Below are positions 17,318 to 26,087 of a stretch of 54,473 nucleotides of DNA, piece after piece (position 1 is the first letter of the stretch; every line of letters starts with the position of its first letter). A model generated the notes under the pieces. That model had not been told where the DNA came from. It did not search any database and saw only the letters and a program-made list of their open reading frames with translations. Source of the stretch: CAYYYW01 sp964476245 (GTDB taxonomy: Bacteria > Patescibacteriota > Microgenomatia > UBA1406 > HO2-37-13b); contig CAYYYW010000007.1 in assembly GCA_964476245.1 (NCBI GenBank), forward strand, positions 1-54,473, written 5' to 3'. The translations under genes and the position numbers were made by a program.

Positions 17318-19411
17318 TTACGAATTGCTTTCTATTTCTTTTATCTTTTTTCTCATTGTAATTGCCAATTCAAAATTTAAATTTTCAGCTTGTTTTTTCA
17401 TCTCTTTCTTTAATTTCTTAATTAACCTATCTTTATCGTAGGGAGTTAATGAATCAGGATCTATTTTATTAAAATATTCAAATCTGGTGTCATTTAATCT
17501 ATCTATGGGATCGCTCTTTTCTTCTGCGCCTATAATTTCTTCTCTAATGGCTTTATATATATTTTTGGCAGTGATACCATGCTTTTTATTATATTCAAGC
17601 TGATATTTTCTACGTCGTTCAATCTCGCTGGATGCTTCTTTAATTGATTTGGTTATTACATCCGCATAAATAATTATTTCACCTTTAATATTTCTAGATG
17701 CTCTTCCCATCGTTTGAATTAGAGCAGTCTTGCTTCGTAAGAATCCTTCCTTATCGGCGTCTAAAATAGCCACAAGAGTAACTTCAGGTAAATCTAATCC
17801 TTCCCGAAGGAGATTAATCCCAATCAGAACATCAAAATCTTTTTTTCGTAGTTTTGTTAAAATACGGCCTCTTTCTAACGTCTTGACATCAGAATGTAAA
17901 TATTCAGCTTTTATGTTTTTTTCTTTTAAATAGGCGGTTAAATCTTCTGCTATTCGTTTTGTTAGAGTAGTCACTAAAACTCTTTGTTGCTGCTTAACTC
18001 TTTTTTCAATTTCTTTTAATAAATCTTCAACTTCGTTCTCTGCTTTTCTAATTATTATTGGGGGATCAACAATTCCTGTCGGTCTTATCAATTGTTCAAC
18101 AACACCATTATAAGTAATATTTGACATTTGACATTTGACATTTGACATTTTTAGTTCCCATTCATTCGGAGTCGCTGAAACATAGACAATTCGAGGAGCT
18201 TGTTGATAAAATTCCAAAAATTTTAAAGGACGATTGTCTAGAGCTGCTTTTAATCGAAAACCAAAATCTATCAATGTTGTTTTGCGAGCAAAATCACCGT
18301 TATACATTCCTCGTAATTGAGGTACAGTCATATGAGATTCATCAATAAATACAAGCCAATTATTGCCAAATTTTTTAGTTAGATAATTAAGGAGGGTATA
18401 TGGTGGGCTACCTGGTTGTCTGTTATCAAAATAACGAGAATAGTTCTCAATTCCATTAACATAACCCATTTCCTTTATCATTTCCAAGTCATAATTGACT
18501 CGTTTCAATAGTCTTTCGGCTTCAAATAATTTATTTTGTTTTTTTAGTTCTCTATATTCAATCTCAAGATCGTTTCTTATTTTTGCCTCCGACTGACTAA
18601 AAGTTTTAGGATCGGTTAGATAATGTTTTGCAGGATAAATGACAATTTTTCTTAAATTGTCATCCTGAGCGACCCTGAGCGATCCGCCAGTTGACGGAGA
18701 ACCGAAGGGGAGTCGAAGGATCTCTACCCCCGTTAAAGGATTAAATTTTACAATCTTTTTGATTTTTTTATTTTCAAATTTTATCTTGTAGCCAAAATCT
18801 TCATAAGCCGGATAAATATCAATTGACTCACCTCTTATACGAAAAGAACCTCTTTTAAAATCAAATTCTCCTCTTTCATATTGAAGCTCAATTAATTTCG
18901 TCAAGATTTGATTTCTTTCTATTTCTTGACCAATGCTTAGCTTTAATTTAAATCTTTCATACTCGATCGAAGAACCAATATTATATATACAAGAAACAGA
19001 CGCAACTATAATTACATCGTCACGGGTTAAAATATTGGTTGTAGTGGCAAGACGCAATTTATCTATCAATTCATTGATTTCCGCCTCTTTTTCAATATAG
19101 GTATTGGTCTGAGGAATGTAGGCTTCCGGCTGATAGTAATCGTAATAAGAAACAAAGTAAGAAACGGCGTTTTCTGGAAAAAATTGACGCATTTCCTGAT
19201 AAAGTTGCCCGGCCAAAGTTTTATTGTGAGAAATAATAAGTGTTGGTAACTGTGTTTTTTTAATTACATTGGCCATTGTAAATGTCTTTCCCGAACCAGT
19301 CACACCTAAAAGAACTTGGTTTTTAAGATTATTTTCAATTCCAAAAGAAAGTTTATCAACCGCTTGTTTTTGTTCTTCTATTGGGGAAAAATCTGAAATT
19401 AATTTAAACAT
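17318..19411 (-). CDS. uvrB: Excinuclease ABC subunit B carrying two in-frame repeat insertions
   Basis: UvrB is the helicase-like subunit that verifies damage and recruits UvrC. Walker A GVTGSGKT is at 36-43, the beta-hairpin region has SYYDYYQPEAYIP, motif II is DESH, and motif VI lies near QTMGRASRN. The C-terminal UVR helix pair (KKLKKEMKKQAENLNFE) is intact. At 697 residues it is longer than usual (~665). Two insertions explain this: residues ~225-250 follow the conserved PLTG and are encoded by a palindromic repeat, and residues ~421-431 (KMSNVKCQMSN) are encoded by four copies of a 7-base repeat. Both lie in loops and keep the frame, so the protein is probably active. Confidence 0.96.
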   Translation of the reverse strand: MFKLISDFSPIEEQKQAVDKLSFGIENNLKNQVLLGVTGSGKTFTMANVIKKTQLPTLIISHNKTLAGQLYQEMRQFFPENAVSYFVSYYDYYQPEAYIPQTNTYIEKEAEINELIDKLRLATTTNILTRDDVIIVASVSCIYNIGSSIEYERFKLKLSIGQEIERNQILTKLIELQYERGEFDFKRGSFRIRGESIDIYPAYEDFGYKIKFENKKIKKIVKFNPLTGVEILRLPFGSPSTGGSLRVAQDDNLRKIVIYPAKHYLTDPKTFSQSEAKIRNDLEIEYRELKKQNKLFEAERLLKRVNYDLEMIKEMGYVNGIENYSRYFDNRQPGSPPYTLLNYLTKKFGNNWLVFIDESHMTVPQLRGMYNGDFARKTTLIDFGFRLKAALDNRPLKFLEFYQQAPRIVYVSATPNEWELKMSNVKCQMSNITYNGVVEQLIRPTGIVDPPIIIRKAENEVEDLLKEIEKRVKQQQRVLVTTLTKRIAEDLTAYLKEKNIKAEYLHSDVKTLERGRILTKLRKKDFDVLIGINLLREGLDLPEVTLVAILDADKEGFLRSKTALIQTMGRASRNIKGEIIIYADVITKSIKEASSEIERRRKYQLEYNKKHGITAKNIYKAIREEIIGAEEKSDPIDRLNDTRFEYFNKIDPDSLTPYDKDRLIKKLKKEMKKQAENLNFELAITMRKKIKEIESNS
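18120..18147. repeat. Four tandem TTTGACA units within uvrB
   Basis: Four perfect 7-base units lie head to tail inside the uvrB coding region. On the coding strand they read TGTCAAA and encode the loop MSNVKCQMSN, between the ATPNEWEL and VVEQLIRPTG motifs that are nearly adjacent in other UvrB proteins. I infer a repeat insertion. Confidence 0.85.
18650..18736. repeat. Palindromic repeat inserted in frame in uvrB
   Basis: The + strand carries TTGTCATCCTGAGCG at one end and GTCGAAGGATCTC at the other. This is the family seen between ruvB and tRNA-Leu at 3757-3797. Inside is a second short motif, GATCCGCCAGTTGACGG. On the coding strand it is open in the uvrB frame and adds roughly 20 residues rich in Gly, Ser, Pro and Arg after the conserved PLTG of UvrB. 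Confidence 0.85.
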
Positions 19412-19519
19412 AGGTAATCTATTATTTTATCAAGTTTGATTTGGTTTTGCCAATTTCAGAAGTTCAATGATTAAGTGCAACTATTTTAGTAAATACCTAT
19501 AGGATTTCTAAACTGTATA

Positions 19520-19547
19520 TTGACTATAGGATATTGTATGATATAAT
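19520..19547 (+). promoter_or_regulatory. Promoter of the three-gene MoxR/VWA operon
   Basis: TTGACT (19520-19525) and TATAAT (19542-19547) are separated by 16 bases, with TG one base before the -10 (extended -10). The expected start is near 19554, about 24 bases before the first ATG. No Shine-Dalgarno sequence is evident in that short leader. This is the clearest sigma-70-type promoter in the window. Confidence 0.7.
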
Positions 19548-19577
19548 AGAAAGTATTAATAGCTATTAAAATTTATT

Positions 19578-20009
19578 ATGAGAAATTCAGAATTTGAGAG
19601 ATTACCAATACATTTCTTAACGAACCCATCGTTATATCAACTAACACCTTCATCTACAGCTCTAGTCGTTCTAACACCAGGGGGTCAACCAAATCAAAAT
19701 TTTCCCGAATCTTTGTTACCATATTTAACAACATTGGCCCCCATTGCTATTATAGGCCTTTATTTGCTTTATAGATATAAAATAAAAGGATTATTAGAAA
19801 AAAGAAAAGGGAAAAAACCAAAAGAAATATTAGCACCAGATCAAGTTAAAACAGACGAAGCATTAACTGGTATAGAGATGGGAGGGAAAAAAGCTATTGA
19901 GTGGTGTCCGAGGCCACAGCCTTTTTCTATTCCGGGTTCTCCTAATCCAGCATCAGGTGACAAACAGGCTCAATTTACAAGTTCTCATGAAGAGATTCCT
20001 TGGTATTAA
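19578..20009 (+). CDS. Small single-helix membrane protein, first gene of the MoxR/VWA operon
   Basis: I do not recognise this 143-residue protein. It has a polar, Pro/Thr-rich N-terminus (1-45), one membrane helix about 46-65 (LLPYLTTLAPIAIIGLYLLY), a basic stop-transfer segment (RYKIKGLLEKRKGKK) and a Pro-rich, low-complexity C-terminal tail. The N-terminus is probably outside and the tail cytoplasmic by the positive-inside rule. It lies directly behind a strong promoter and four bases before the AAA+ gene, so it is probably a membrane partner of that ATPase/VWA pair. Confidence 0.7.
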   Translation: MRNSEFERLPIHFLTNPSLYQLTPSSTALVVLTPGGQPNQNFPESLLPYLTTLAPIAIIGLYLLYRYKIKGLLEKRKGKKPKEILAPDQVKTDEALTGIEMGGKKAIEWCPRPQPFSIPGSPNPASGDKQAQFTSSHEEIPWY

Positions 20010-20013
20010 CATT

Positions 20014-21321
20014 ATGGAAACAGAACATAAGTCGGAAATTTCTCAAATAGGAACAACAATGCGGGATATTTGTGCGGAAATGCAATACCGTACTCCTACA
20101 GCCAAAAGACTAATTGAAGCTCTTGTTTTTTCTATTTTAACCGCGGAGGACACCTTAATTGTAGGACTTCACGGAGTTGGAAAAAGTAGAGCCGTCAGAG
20201 AGATGTCCGCACTTTTTCCTCAAGGATCGATTTTCACTACCAATTGTCATGAAAGAATGAGCGCTGAAGAATTATTGGGATTACCAGTTATTGAAGCGAG
20301 GTTGAAAGGAGAAGATGTAATTAAGCCTAAAGGACTGGCTGTTTGTAGGTTGGGTATATTAGAGGAAATGCTTGATCTACCCGATAGAACTTTAAGGGAC
20401 GCTATTATTCCAGCCTCTGACACACCAGTAAGAAAAGTAAGTAGAGGACAATTTGAAATGCAGCCATTAATTTTAGATAGGCTACACAACATATGGGGCA
20501 CATCAAACACTTATCGACTCAATGATGCTACTATGGCTGTACTTAACCGAATCCTTTTTCAAATATACGTCGCGCCAGTGATGGATGCTTCAGGGCAAAT
20601 AGCCATTGCTGAAGCAGCCTCATTAGGCCTACCGCAACTAAAACCATTTGAGGAAAAACAGCTTGAGGCGATTAAAAAATACACGGCGGTAGATAACCCA
20701 GAAATTGTTATCCCCCATTATATTTTAAGACTAAAAGATATTATCTTAACCGAAATTTCACGGATATTATTTGATTCAGAAAGCGGTATAAAAAGTGAAA
20801 GGTTCCCCCCCTGTGATATAAGGTCAAAACAGCAAGCAATAAAATTATTAAAAGCAGGGGCACTTTTTGAGGGAAGAACAATAATTCAACAGAATGATTT
20901 ACGAGTGTTAAAATATTTTTGTTTATTAGCCGAGTACGACACTCAAGTTATGAATTTAATAATAGGTTTAGTTGACAATTATATTAGTTTGGTTAACGCT
21001 CATTCAGGTGAAGCTCGTCAAGCCGATATAATATTAGCTTCTCATGAATTACTTCAAAAAAGAGGGCTAGTTAACTTATATAGAAGGCAAGATAAAAAAA
21101 CGGAGGGAATATTTTCCTATATCCATATTCCTGAAGCTCTTAGAACCTACGGACTACCTCGATTAAGCGACCTAACACTGAAGCTAAATAGCTTTACATG
21201 TGATAGTCCACAATTAGAGAGATTAAGACAGGAGACTGTTAGATTGGCTGAAGGGCAAAAAGGAGAACTATTAGAGCTGGAGGAAAGCCATTATCAACCA
21301 AAATCAATTAAGCATTATTAA
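20014..21321 (+). CDS. MoxR/RavA-like AAA+ ATPase
   Basis: Starting at the ATG at 20014 the protein has 435 residues. The Walker A motif GLHGVGKS is at 51-58. The Walker B position reads LGILEEML (113-120), where MoxR proteins usually have a DE pair, so the first acidic residue is Glu here. A sensor-1-like GTSN is at 162-165, and an arginine-finger-like VLNRILFQIYV follows at 177-187. The C-terminal ~200 residues are helical. MoxR/RavA ATPases act as chaperones with VWA-domain partners, and a VWA gene follows seven bases later. An earlier in-frame ATG (19897) lies inside the previous gene and gives an N-terminus unlike the family, so I reject it. Confidence 0.82.
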   Translation: METEHKSEISQIGTTMRDICAEMQYRTPTAKRLIEALVFSILTAEDTLIVGLHGVGKSRAVREMSALFPQGSIFTTNCHERMSAEELLGLPVIEARLKGEDVIKPKGLAVCRLGILEEMLDLPDRTLRDAIIPASDTPVRKVSRGQFEMQPLILDRLHNIWGTSNTYRLNDATMAVLNRILFQIYVAPVMDASGQIAIAEAASLGLPQLKPFEEKQLEAIKKYTAVDNPEIVIPHYILRLKDIILTEISRILFDSESGIKSERFPPCDIRSKQQAIKLLKAGALFEGRTIIQQNDLRVLKYFCLLAEYDTQVMNLIIGLVDNYISLVNAHSGEARQADIILASHELLQKRGLVNLYRRQDKKTEGIFSYIHIPEALRTYGLPRLSDLTLKLNSFTCDSPQLERLRQETVRLAEGQKGELLELEESHYQPKSIKHY

Positions 21322-21327
21322 AATACT

Positions 21328-22725
21328 ATGGTTGAAAGACACAGAGGATGGATTTCTGAAACAATTTCTGATTCTGTGGCGTCTCGCCTTAGAGGAAGAT
21401 TTCCACAATTATTTAGGATCAATCCGCCAATAGCGCCTGGGACAAAACCCGAAGTTACCACTTTAACCTTAGAAGTTCTTGGTCAACAGGAACAATCGCC
21501 ACAATGGCAGCCCAACATAACTTTTAGTGATGCTTTGACGAAACCTATTTCAACAGGAGATTTAGCCAATTTATTACTTGATAAACCTCAATTTGTTAAG
21601 GATGCGGTTACCCAGAGAGTTCTAGTAAGACAAAATGGGGTTCCCGAAGATTTAGCAAAAGAGGAAACACGTCCGTGGCTTGCTCCTGTGGCAGCAGAGG
21701 TAAGAGTAAGCCCGGATAAACCAGCACGCGTCATTGTTACTGATCATAGCCCAAGCATGTCTCACCGTGTTTTTCAAACAATAGTTGAGGGAGTCCTTAA
21801 AGCTTATAATGAGACTCAACCTGATATAAATTTATATTACATTGCAAACACAGCAGTAACAGGGTTGAGAAATTCTCCTCCTGATCAGATAACGGAAGTT
21901 GCAGCAAAAACCTCAATTCTGGATACTCTAAGATTAATTAAAAAACAAATAGGTACGAAAATTGAGCCGGAAAGATTAACCCAAATACTTATTTTCACCG
22001 ATGGAGAAATGTTTAAAGAGTTAGATGATCCACCGCAAGTTCAAAGAGAGATAGACGAATTGGCAACAAGAGGTATTGAAGTAAAAATTGTTGTTCTTAC
22101 TGATAAATACGCACAACGAGACGGAAACTTTTATCATCTACAAGAAGTATTAGGAGAAAAGGTTATTACAGAAATAGATTTAGAAGAGCTTTTAGATATA
22201 AAAGATCCAAGGACGCAAGAAGCCATAGCTTCATTACCAAATACAAGATTAAGATCAAAAAGCAGATTTGATTCAAAACAGATAGAAAAAACGTTGTGGA
22301 AGCTATCCAATCTTCTCGGAGGGTTTCCTTTGCTTAGTGTTGGTTTGATGGGTCTCGGTGTCTATTTACAGGCAATGGTTAATCAAGTATCAGCATCGGC
22401 ACAGTATGGCGATCCTGTTCCTTGTCAAGGTCAACACTTATGGGGACTTATCAAATATATGTCTAACGACTGTCATTATTTAGATTTTACTAAAGCTAAG
22501 TTTAATTGGCTTATTCCAAACGCAGAAGCATTTGGTAAACATGCAAGGCACATTATAAATACAGGCGATACCCTCATGTTGCTTGGACTGGCCCTTCTTC
22601 CTTTAGGAATAGCCCTTCTTGCCCTTAGCGATACTTTTATAGAGAGAGTTTCTAAAACGGTAAAAAAACATGTGGATCGTTCGCCTAAAAGAGTCGAAAT
22701 CCTTAATCGTCCTTTAGAATTATAA
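21328..22725 (+). CDS. Membrane VWA-domain protein, partner of the MoxR-like ATPase
   Basis: The 465-residue protein has a von Willebrand A domain around residues 133-300. The metal-ion-dependent adhesion site is intact: DHSPS at 139-143 (DxSxS), a possible Thr at 195 and D225 in FTDGE. An N-terminal region of ~130 residues is unassigned. Two membrane helices follow at about 330-350 and 411-432, with a cysteine-containing loop between them (PCQGQH and NDCHY) and a basic tail. Family knowledge pairs MoxR ATPases with VWA proteins in assembling or activating complexes; the target here is unknown. It is the last gene of the operon. Confidence 0.82.
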   Translation: MVERHRGWISETISDSVASRLRGRFPQLFRINPPIAPGTKPEVTTLTLEVLGQQEQSPQWQPNITFSDALTKPISTGDLANLLLDKPQFVKDAVTQRVLVRQNGVPEDLAKEETRPWLAPVAAEVRVSPDKPARVIVTDHSPSMSHRVFQTIVEGVLKAYNETQPDINLYYIANTAVTGLRNSPPDQITEVAAKTSILDTLRLIKKQIGTKIEPERLTQILIFTDGEMFKELDDPPQVQREIDELATRGIEVKIVVLTDKYAQRDGNFYHLQEVLGEKVITEIDLEELLDIKDPRTQEAIASLPNTRLRSKSRFDSKQIEKTLWKLSNLLGGFPLLSVGLMGLGVYLQAMVNQVSASAQYGDPVPCQGQHLWGLIKYMSNDCHYLDFTKAKFNWLIPNAEAFGKHARHIINTGDTLMLLGLALLPLGIALLALSDTFIERVSKTVKKHVDRSPKRVEILNRPLEL

Positions 22726-22748
22726 CGTTAATGTGTTACAATCTTTAA

Positions 22749-23384
22749 ATGATTGATCAGATAATAGGTTTTCTTACTCATGTAATTATTCAAACAATTT
22801 CATCAACAGGCTATTTTGGAGTCTTTATTTTAATGGCTTTAGAATCCGCTCTTATTCCCATTCCATCAGAGGTGACAATGCCTTTTTCCGGATATTTGGT
22901 AACTACAGGACGGTTTAATCTTTATTTAATAATTTTTATTGGGGCCGTAGCTAATTTAGCTGGCTCGATTGCTGCTTATTTGCTTGGTTATTGGGGACAA
23001 GAACACGTGGTAAGAAAATTAATTAGAAATTATGGCAAGTATCTTTTAATTTCAGAGAGAGAATTTAACAAGTCCGAAAAGTGGTTTAGGAAACATGGAG
23101 AAAAAATTGTTTTTTTATCTCGTTTGCTTCCGGTCGTAAGAACTTTTATTTCACTTCCCGCGGGCATCGCCGAAATGAATTTTGTGAAATTTTGTTGGTT
23201 GACTTTTTTTGGTTCATTAATCTGGTCAGCTTTTCTAACTTATATAGGATATTTTTTAGGAAAAAACTGGAATTCAATTGAGGTTTATTACCGAAAATTT
23301 GAAATTTTGATTTTTGTCGCCGGATTAGGAATCGTTATCTATTATATCTGGCATAAATACCAAAAGACAAAAACTAAAAAATAA
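22749..23384 (+). CDS. DedA-family membrane protein
   Basis: The 211-residue protein has the DedA/SNARE-associated (PF09335) features: ESALIPIPSEVTMPFSGYL near residues 31-49, a GSIAAYLLGYWGQ segment, and the signature SRLLPVVRTFISLPAGIAEM around 118-137. There are about five hydrophobic segments and a basic C-terminal tail. DedA proteins are membrane lipid scramblases or transporters. Its stop codon overlaps the rsmI start (TAATG), so the two are co-translated. Confidence 0.9.
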   Translation: MIDQIIGFLTHVIIQTISSTGYFGVFILMALESALIPIPSEVTMPFSGYLVTTGRFNLYLIIFIGAVANLAGSIAAYLLGYWGQEHVVRKLIRNYGKYLLISEREFNKSEKWFRKHGEKIVFLSRLLPVVRTFISLPAGIAEMNFVKFCWLTFFGSLIWSAFLTYIGYFLGKNWNSIEVYYRKFEILIFVAGLGIVIYYIWHKYQKTKTKK

Positions 23385-24070
23385 TGTTTTATCTTGTTGG
23401 TACTTCTCTCGGCAACATTAAAGATACCTCGTTTCGCGCAGTAGAAACATTAATCAAGGTAGATGTTATATTATGCGAAGACACTCGAACCTTTAGCGTT
23501 TATTACCAGAAAGTCCAAGATCTTTTTAAGATTCAGCCAATCAAACCGCAAAAATTAATCAGTTACTATCAAAAAATAGAATTTGAGAAGTTACCTTTAG
23601 TTCTTGCTTATTTAAACGAAAATAAAGATGTGGCATTAGTTACGGAGTCAGGTATGCCCACCATTTCAGATCCCGGTTCTATTTTAATTAATCAATTAAT
23701 TAAAATAGAAAGTCCATTTACTATTATCCCTGGACCAACAGCCTTTGTCAATGCGTTAGTTTTATCAGGTTTATTTTCAGGAAAATTGTTATTCTGTGGT
23801 TTTTTTCCTAAAAAAATTTCCCAAGTGTATCAATGTATCGATACAATGATGCAGATAGATAAAATTTATCCGAAGACGTCATTTGTTTTTTATGAATCTC
23901 CCCATCGGATTAATAAAACGCTGGAGATTATTAATCAATTAATCCCCAATGCTGATATTTGTGTTTGTCGCGAAATGACAAAGAAATTTGAGGAAATAAT
24001 TAGAGGAAAACCAAGCCAATTGATAGATAAAAAATATAAGGGAGAAATATCTGTTATCTTAAAGCTATAG
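23384..24070 (+). CDS. rsmI: 16S rRNA (cytidine1402-2'-O)-methyltransferase RsmI
   Basis: RsmI adds the 2'-O-methyl group to C1402 of 16S rRNA. The 228-residue protein carries the SAM-binding tetrapyrrole-methylase fold: YLVGTSLGNIKDTSFRA at the N-terminus (usual form GTPIGNLxDIT), CEDTRTF, TESGMPTISDPG, and IPGPTAFVNALVLSG. It is shorter than the ~285-residue E. coli enzyme and lacks the usual C-terminal extension. It overlaps the DedA gene by one base. Confidence 0.92.
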   Translation: MFYLVGTSLGNIKDTSFRAVETLIKVDVILCEDTRTFSVYYQKVQDLFKIQPIKPQKLISYYQKIEFEKLPLVLAYLNENKDVALVTESGMPTISDPGSILINQLIKIESPFTIIPGPTAFVNALVLSGLFSGKLLFCGFFPKKISQVYQCIDTMMQIDKIYPKTSFVFYESPHRINKTLEIINQLIPNADICVCREMTKKFEEIIRGKPSQLIDKKYKGEISVILKL

Positions 24071-24112
24071 TTCTGTTATATCAAATCCGTTTAAATAGCA
24101 CAGACAAATGTC

Positions 24113-24153
24113 ATTCCCGCGCCATGCCTGCCGGCAGGCAGGAAAGCGGGAAT
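24113..24153. repeat. Palindromic repeat with ATTCCCGC/GCGGGAAT arms
   Basis: The arms ATTCCCGC (24113-24120) and GCGGGAAT (24146-24153) enclose an inner CCTGCCGGCAGG palindrome. It sits between two convergent genes (rsmI and acs), so it may also end transcription, although there is no T-run. The form resembles intergenic palindromes common in many bacterial genomes. Confidence 0.7.
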
Positions 24154-24219
24154 CCAGAAAAGAATTGTATAGATTCACGATTAAATCGGGAAGGACAAGG
24201 TGATTAACAGAATTTTATA

Positions 24220-25926
24220 TTAATATTCTTCTAAAGTAGAAGTATCGCCTATCGGTAAACCTAATTCCTTGGCTTTAAGAATCCTTCGCATAATTTTCCC
24301 CGATCTAGTTTTAGGAAGCTTGTCGATAAATTCAATTTCACGCGGAGAAGCATGACCAGCTAAATTTTTTTTGACAAAAAGCATTAGTTCATTTTTTAGT
24401 TTGTCTGACGACGGAAAGTTTTTTTGTAAAACGACAAAAGCCTTAATAATTTCTCCTCTTAATGGATCGGGCTTGCCAATTACACCAGCTTCAATAACCG
24501 AAGGATGTGCTACCAAAGCTGATTCAACCTCAAATGGACCAACTCTCTCACCAGATGTCTTTATTACATCATCAGCCCTGCCCACAAACCAAAAATAACC
24601 ATCTTTATCCTGATAAGCCAAATCTCCCGTGAGATAAAGGTTCTTTAAAAAATATGATTGATATTTTTTTGGTCGCCGCCAAATCTCCTTCATTAATGAA
24701 GGCCATGTTGACTCTAGAGCTAAATTGCCTATTTCATTAACCTTTAACTCACGACCGGAGTCGTTGACTATGTGCGCCTTAATGCCAGGAAAAGGTTTTC
24801 CCATACTGCCTGGTTTTATCGGCAAACAGACATAGTTAGATATAACAATTCCACCTGTTTCCGTCTGCCAGTAATTATCATGAAAAGGGAGGTTAAAGGC
24901 TTTAAGCCCCCAATAAATTGGTTCAGGATTTAAAGGTTCACCAACACTGGCCAAATGTCTAAGACTTGAAAGGTCATATTTTTTAACTATATCCAATCCT
25001 GAAGCCGCTAACATTCTAATAGCCGTTGGGGCAGTATACCAAACATTAATCTTGTATTTTTCAATAATTTGGTACCATTTTTCCGGTGAAAATCTGCCAG
25101 AAAAAACAACGGTTGAAGCACCATTCGCCCAAGTACCTAAAATCTCATAGGCAATGCCTGTTACCCAACCCGGATCAGCCGTACACCAGTAAACATCATC
25201 TTCTTGGATATCCAAAACCCATTTGGCGGTTATATATTCATGAATAATGGCTTTATGACAATGGACAACCCCTTTTGGCTTACCAGTAGTTCCTGATGTA
25301 TAAAGCATGAAAGCATTATCATTTTGATGCGTCTGGGCAATTTTCAAAGATTTAGGTTGAAGAGAAACTTCATGAGTAAAGCCTTTATCAACAAGAAGAA
25401 TTCTTTCTAAATGAGGTAAGTCTTTTTTTACTTTTGATAATCTTTTTGCCATTTCTGAGTTGGTAATTAGTACTTTGGCCTGTGATTGAGAAAGACGGTC
25501 AAATAAGGCTTGTGGTCCAAAGGCAGAAAATAACGTTCCGGCCACCGCCCCGATTTTAAGAATGGCAATAAAAGAAAAGTAAAGATCGGGAGTGCGGGGA
25601 AGAAAAATAAATACTCTATCGCCTCTTTTAATGCCCAATGATTTTAAATAGTTAGCTATCTGATTAGATATTTCTTCGATTTCTAAAAAAGTATATTTGG
25701 CTTTTACATCATCGTCACCTTCCCAATATAAAGCTATTTTATTTTTACGAGAAGATAAAGCGTTTTTCGTTATTGCATTATAGGCAGCATTAATCTTGTC
25801 ATGATCAAACCAAACTAATTCTTTGGTGTGTTTTTGGTAGTTAAAATTTTTAGTCGTTTTGTCGTAATTTTCCAAGTTTGGAGTTCTTATTAAATATTTG
25901 TCTTTTTCAATTATTTTAGTTTTCAT
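24220..25926 (-). CDS. acs: Acetyl-CoA synthetase (AMP-forming)
   Basis: This enzyme makes acetyl-CoA from acetate, ATP and CoA through acetyl-AMP. The 568-residue protein has the adenylate-forming motifs in order: YTSGTTGKPKGVVH (A3), WCTADPGWVTG, NYWQTETGG (A5, typical of acyl-CoA synthetases of the Acs type), TGDLAYQDKDGYFWFVGR (A7/A8) and the C-terminal catalytic lysine in PKTRSGKIMRR, about residue 548. The substrate could be another short acid, since substrate-pocket residues cannot be judged securely by eye. It is monocistronic. The gene lies next to the glycolytic cluster. Confidence 0.87.
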   Translation of the reverse strand: MKTKIIEKDKYLIRTPNLENYDKTTKNFNYQKHTKELVWFDHDKINAAYNAITKNALSSRKNKIALYWEGDDDVKAKYTFLEIEEISNQIANYLKSLGIKRGDRVFIFLPRTPDLYFSFIAILKIGAVAGTLFSAFGPQALFDRLSQSQAKVLITNSEMAKRLSKVKKDLPHLERILLVDKGFTHEVSLQPKSLKIAQTHQNDNAFMLYTSGTTGKPKGVVHCHKAIIHEYITAKWVLDIQEDDVYWCTADPGWVTGIAYEILGTWANGASTVVFSGRFSPEKWYQIIEKYKINVWYTAPTAIRMLAASGLDIVKKYDLSSLRHLASVGEPLNPEPIYWGLKAFNLPFHDNYWQTETGGIVISNYVCLPIKPGSMGKPFPGIKAHIVNDSGRELKVNEIGNLALESTWPSLMKEIWRRPKKYQSYFLKNLYLTGDLAYQDKDGYFWFVGRADDVIKTSGERVGPFEVESALVAHPSVIEAGVIGKPDPLRGEIIKAFVVLQKNFPSSDKLKNELMLFVKKNLAGHASPREIEFIDKLPKTRSGKIMRRILKAKELGLPIGDTSTLEEY

Positions 25927-26044
25927 GGTTCGATATACTCACCATAACCCTGAGTTTAACCGAAGGGTCATATATATTTATCCTAAATAAAATAATTAGT
26001 AATGTCAATTGATTTTTATTTCTTTGTTTGTTATGTTTTATATG

Positions 26045-26071
26045 AAGACTGTCTTTATTAAAGACAGTCTT
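26045..26071. promoter_or_regulatory. Perfect 13-bp inverted repeat upstream of the PfkB gene
   Basis: AAGACTGTCTTTA and TAAAGACAGTCTT are separated by one base (26058). The palindrome is in the 161-base gap between the divergent acs and PfkB-kinase genes and ends 16 bases before the kinase start. It could be an operator or an mRNA hairpin near the ribosome binding site. Confidence 0.55.
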
Positions 26072-26087
26072 TAGAAACTTTCAAAAT

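Noticed and set aside
18120..18147. TTTGACA units as -35 promoter elements
   Set aside because: They lie within uvrB codons in tandem and there are no matching -10 elements at fixed spacing.
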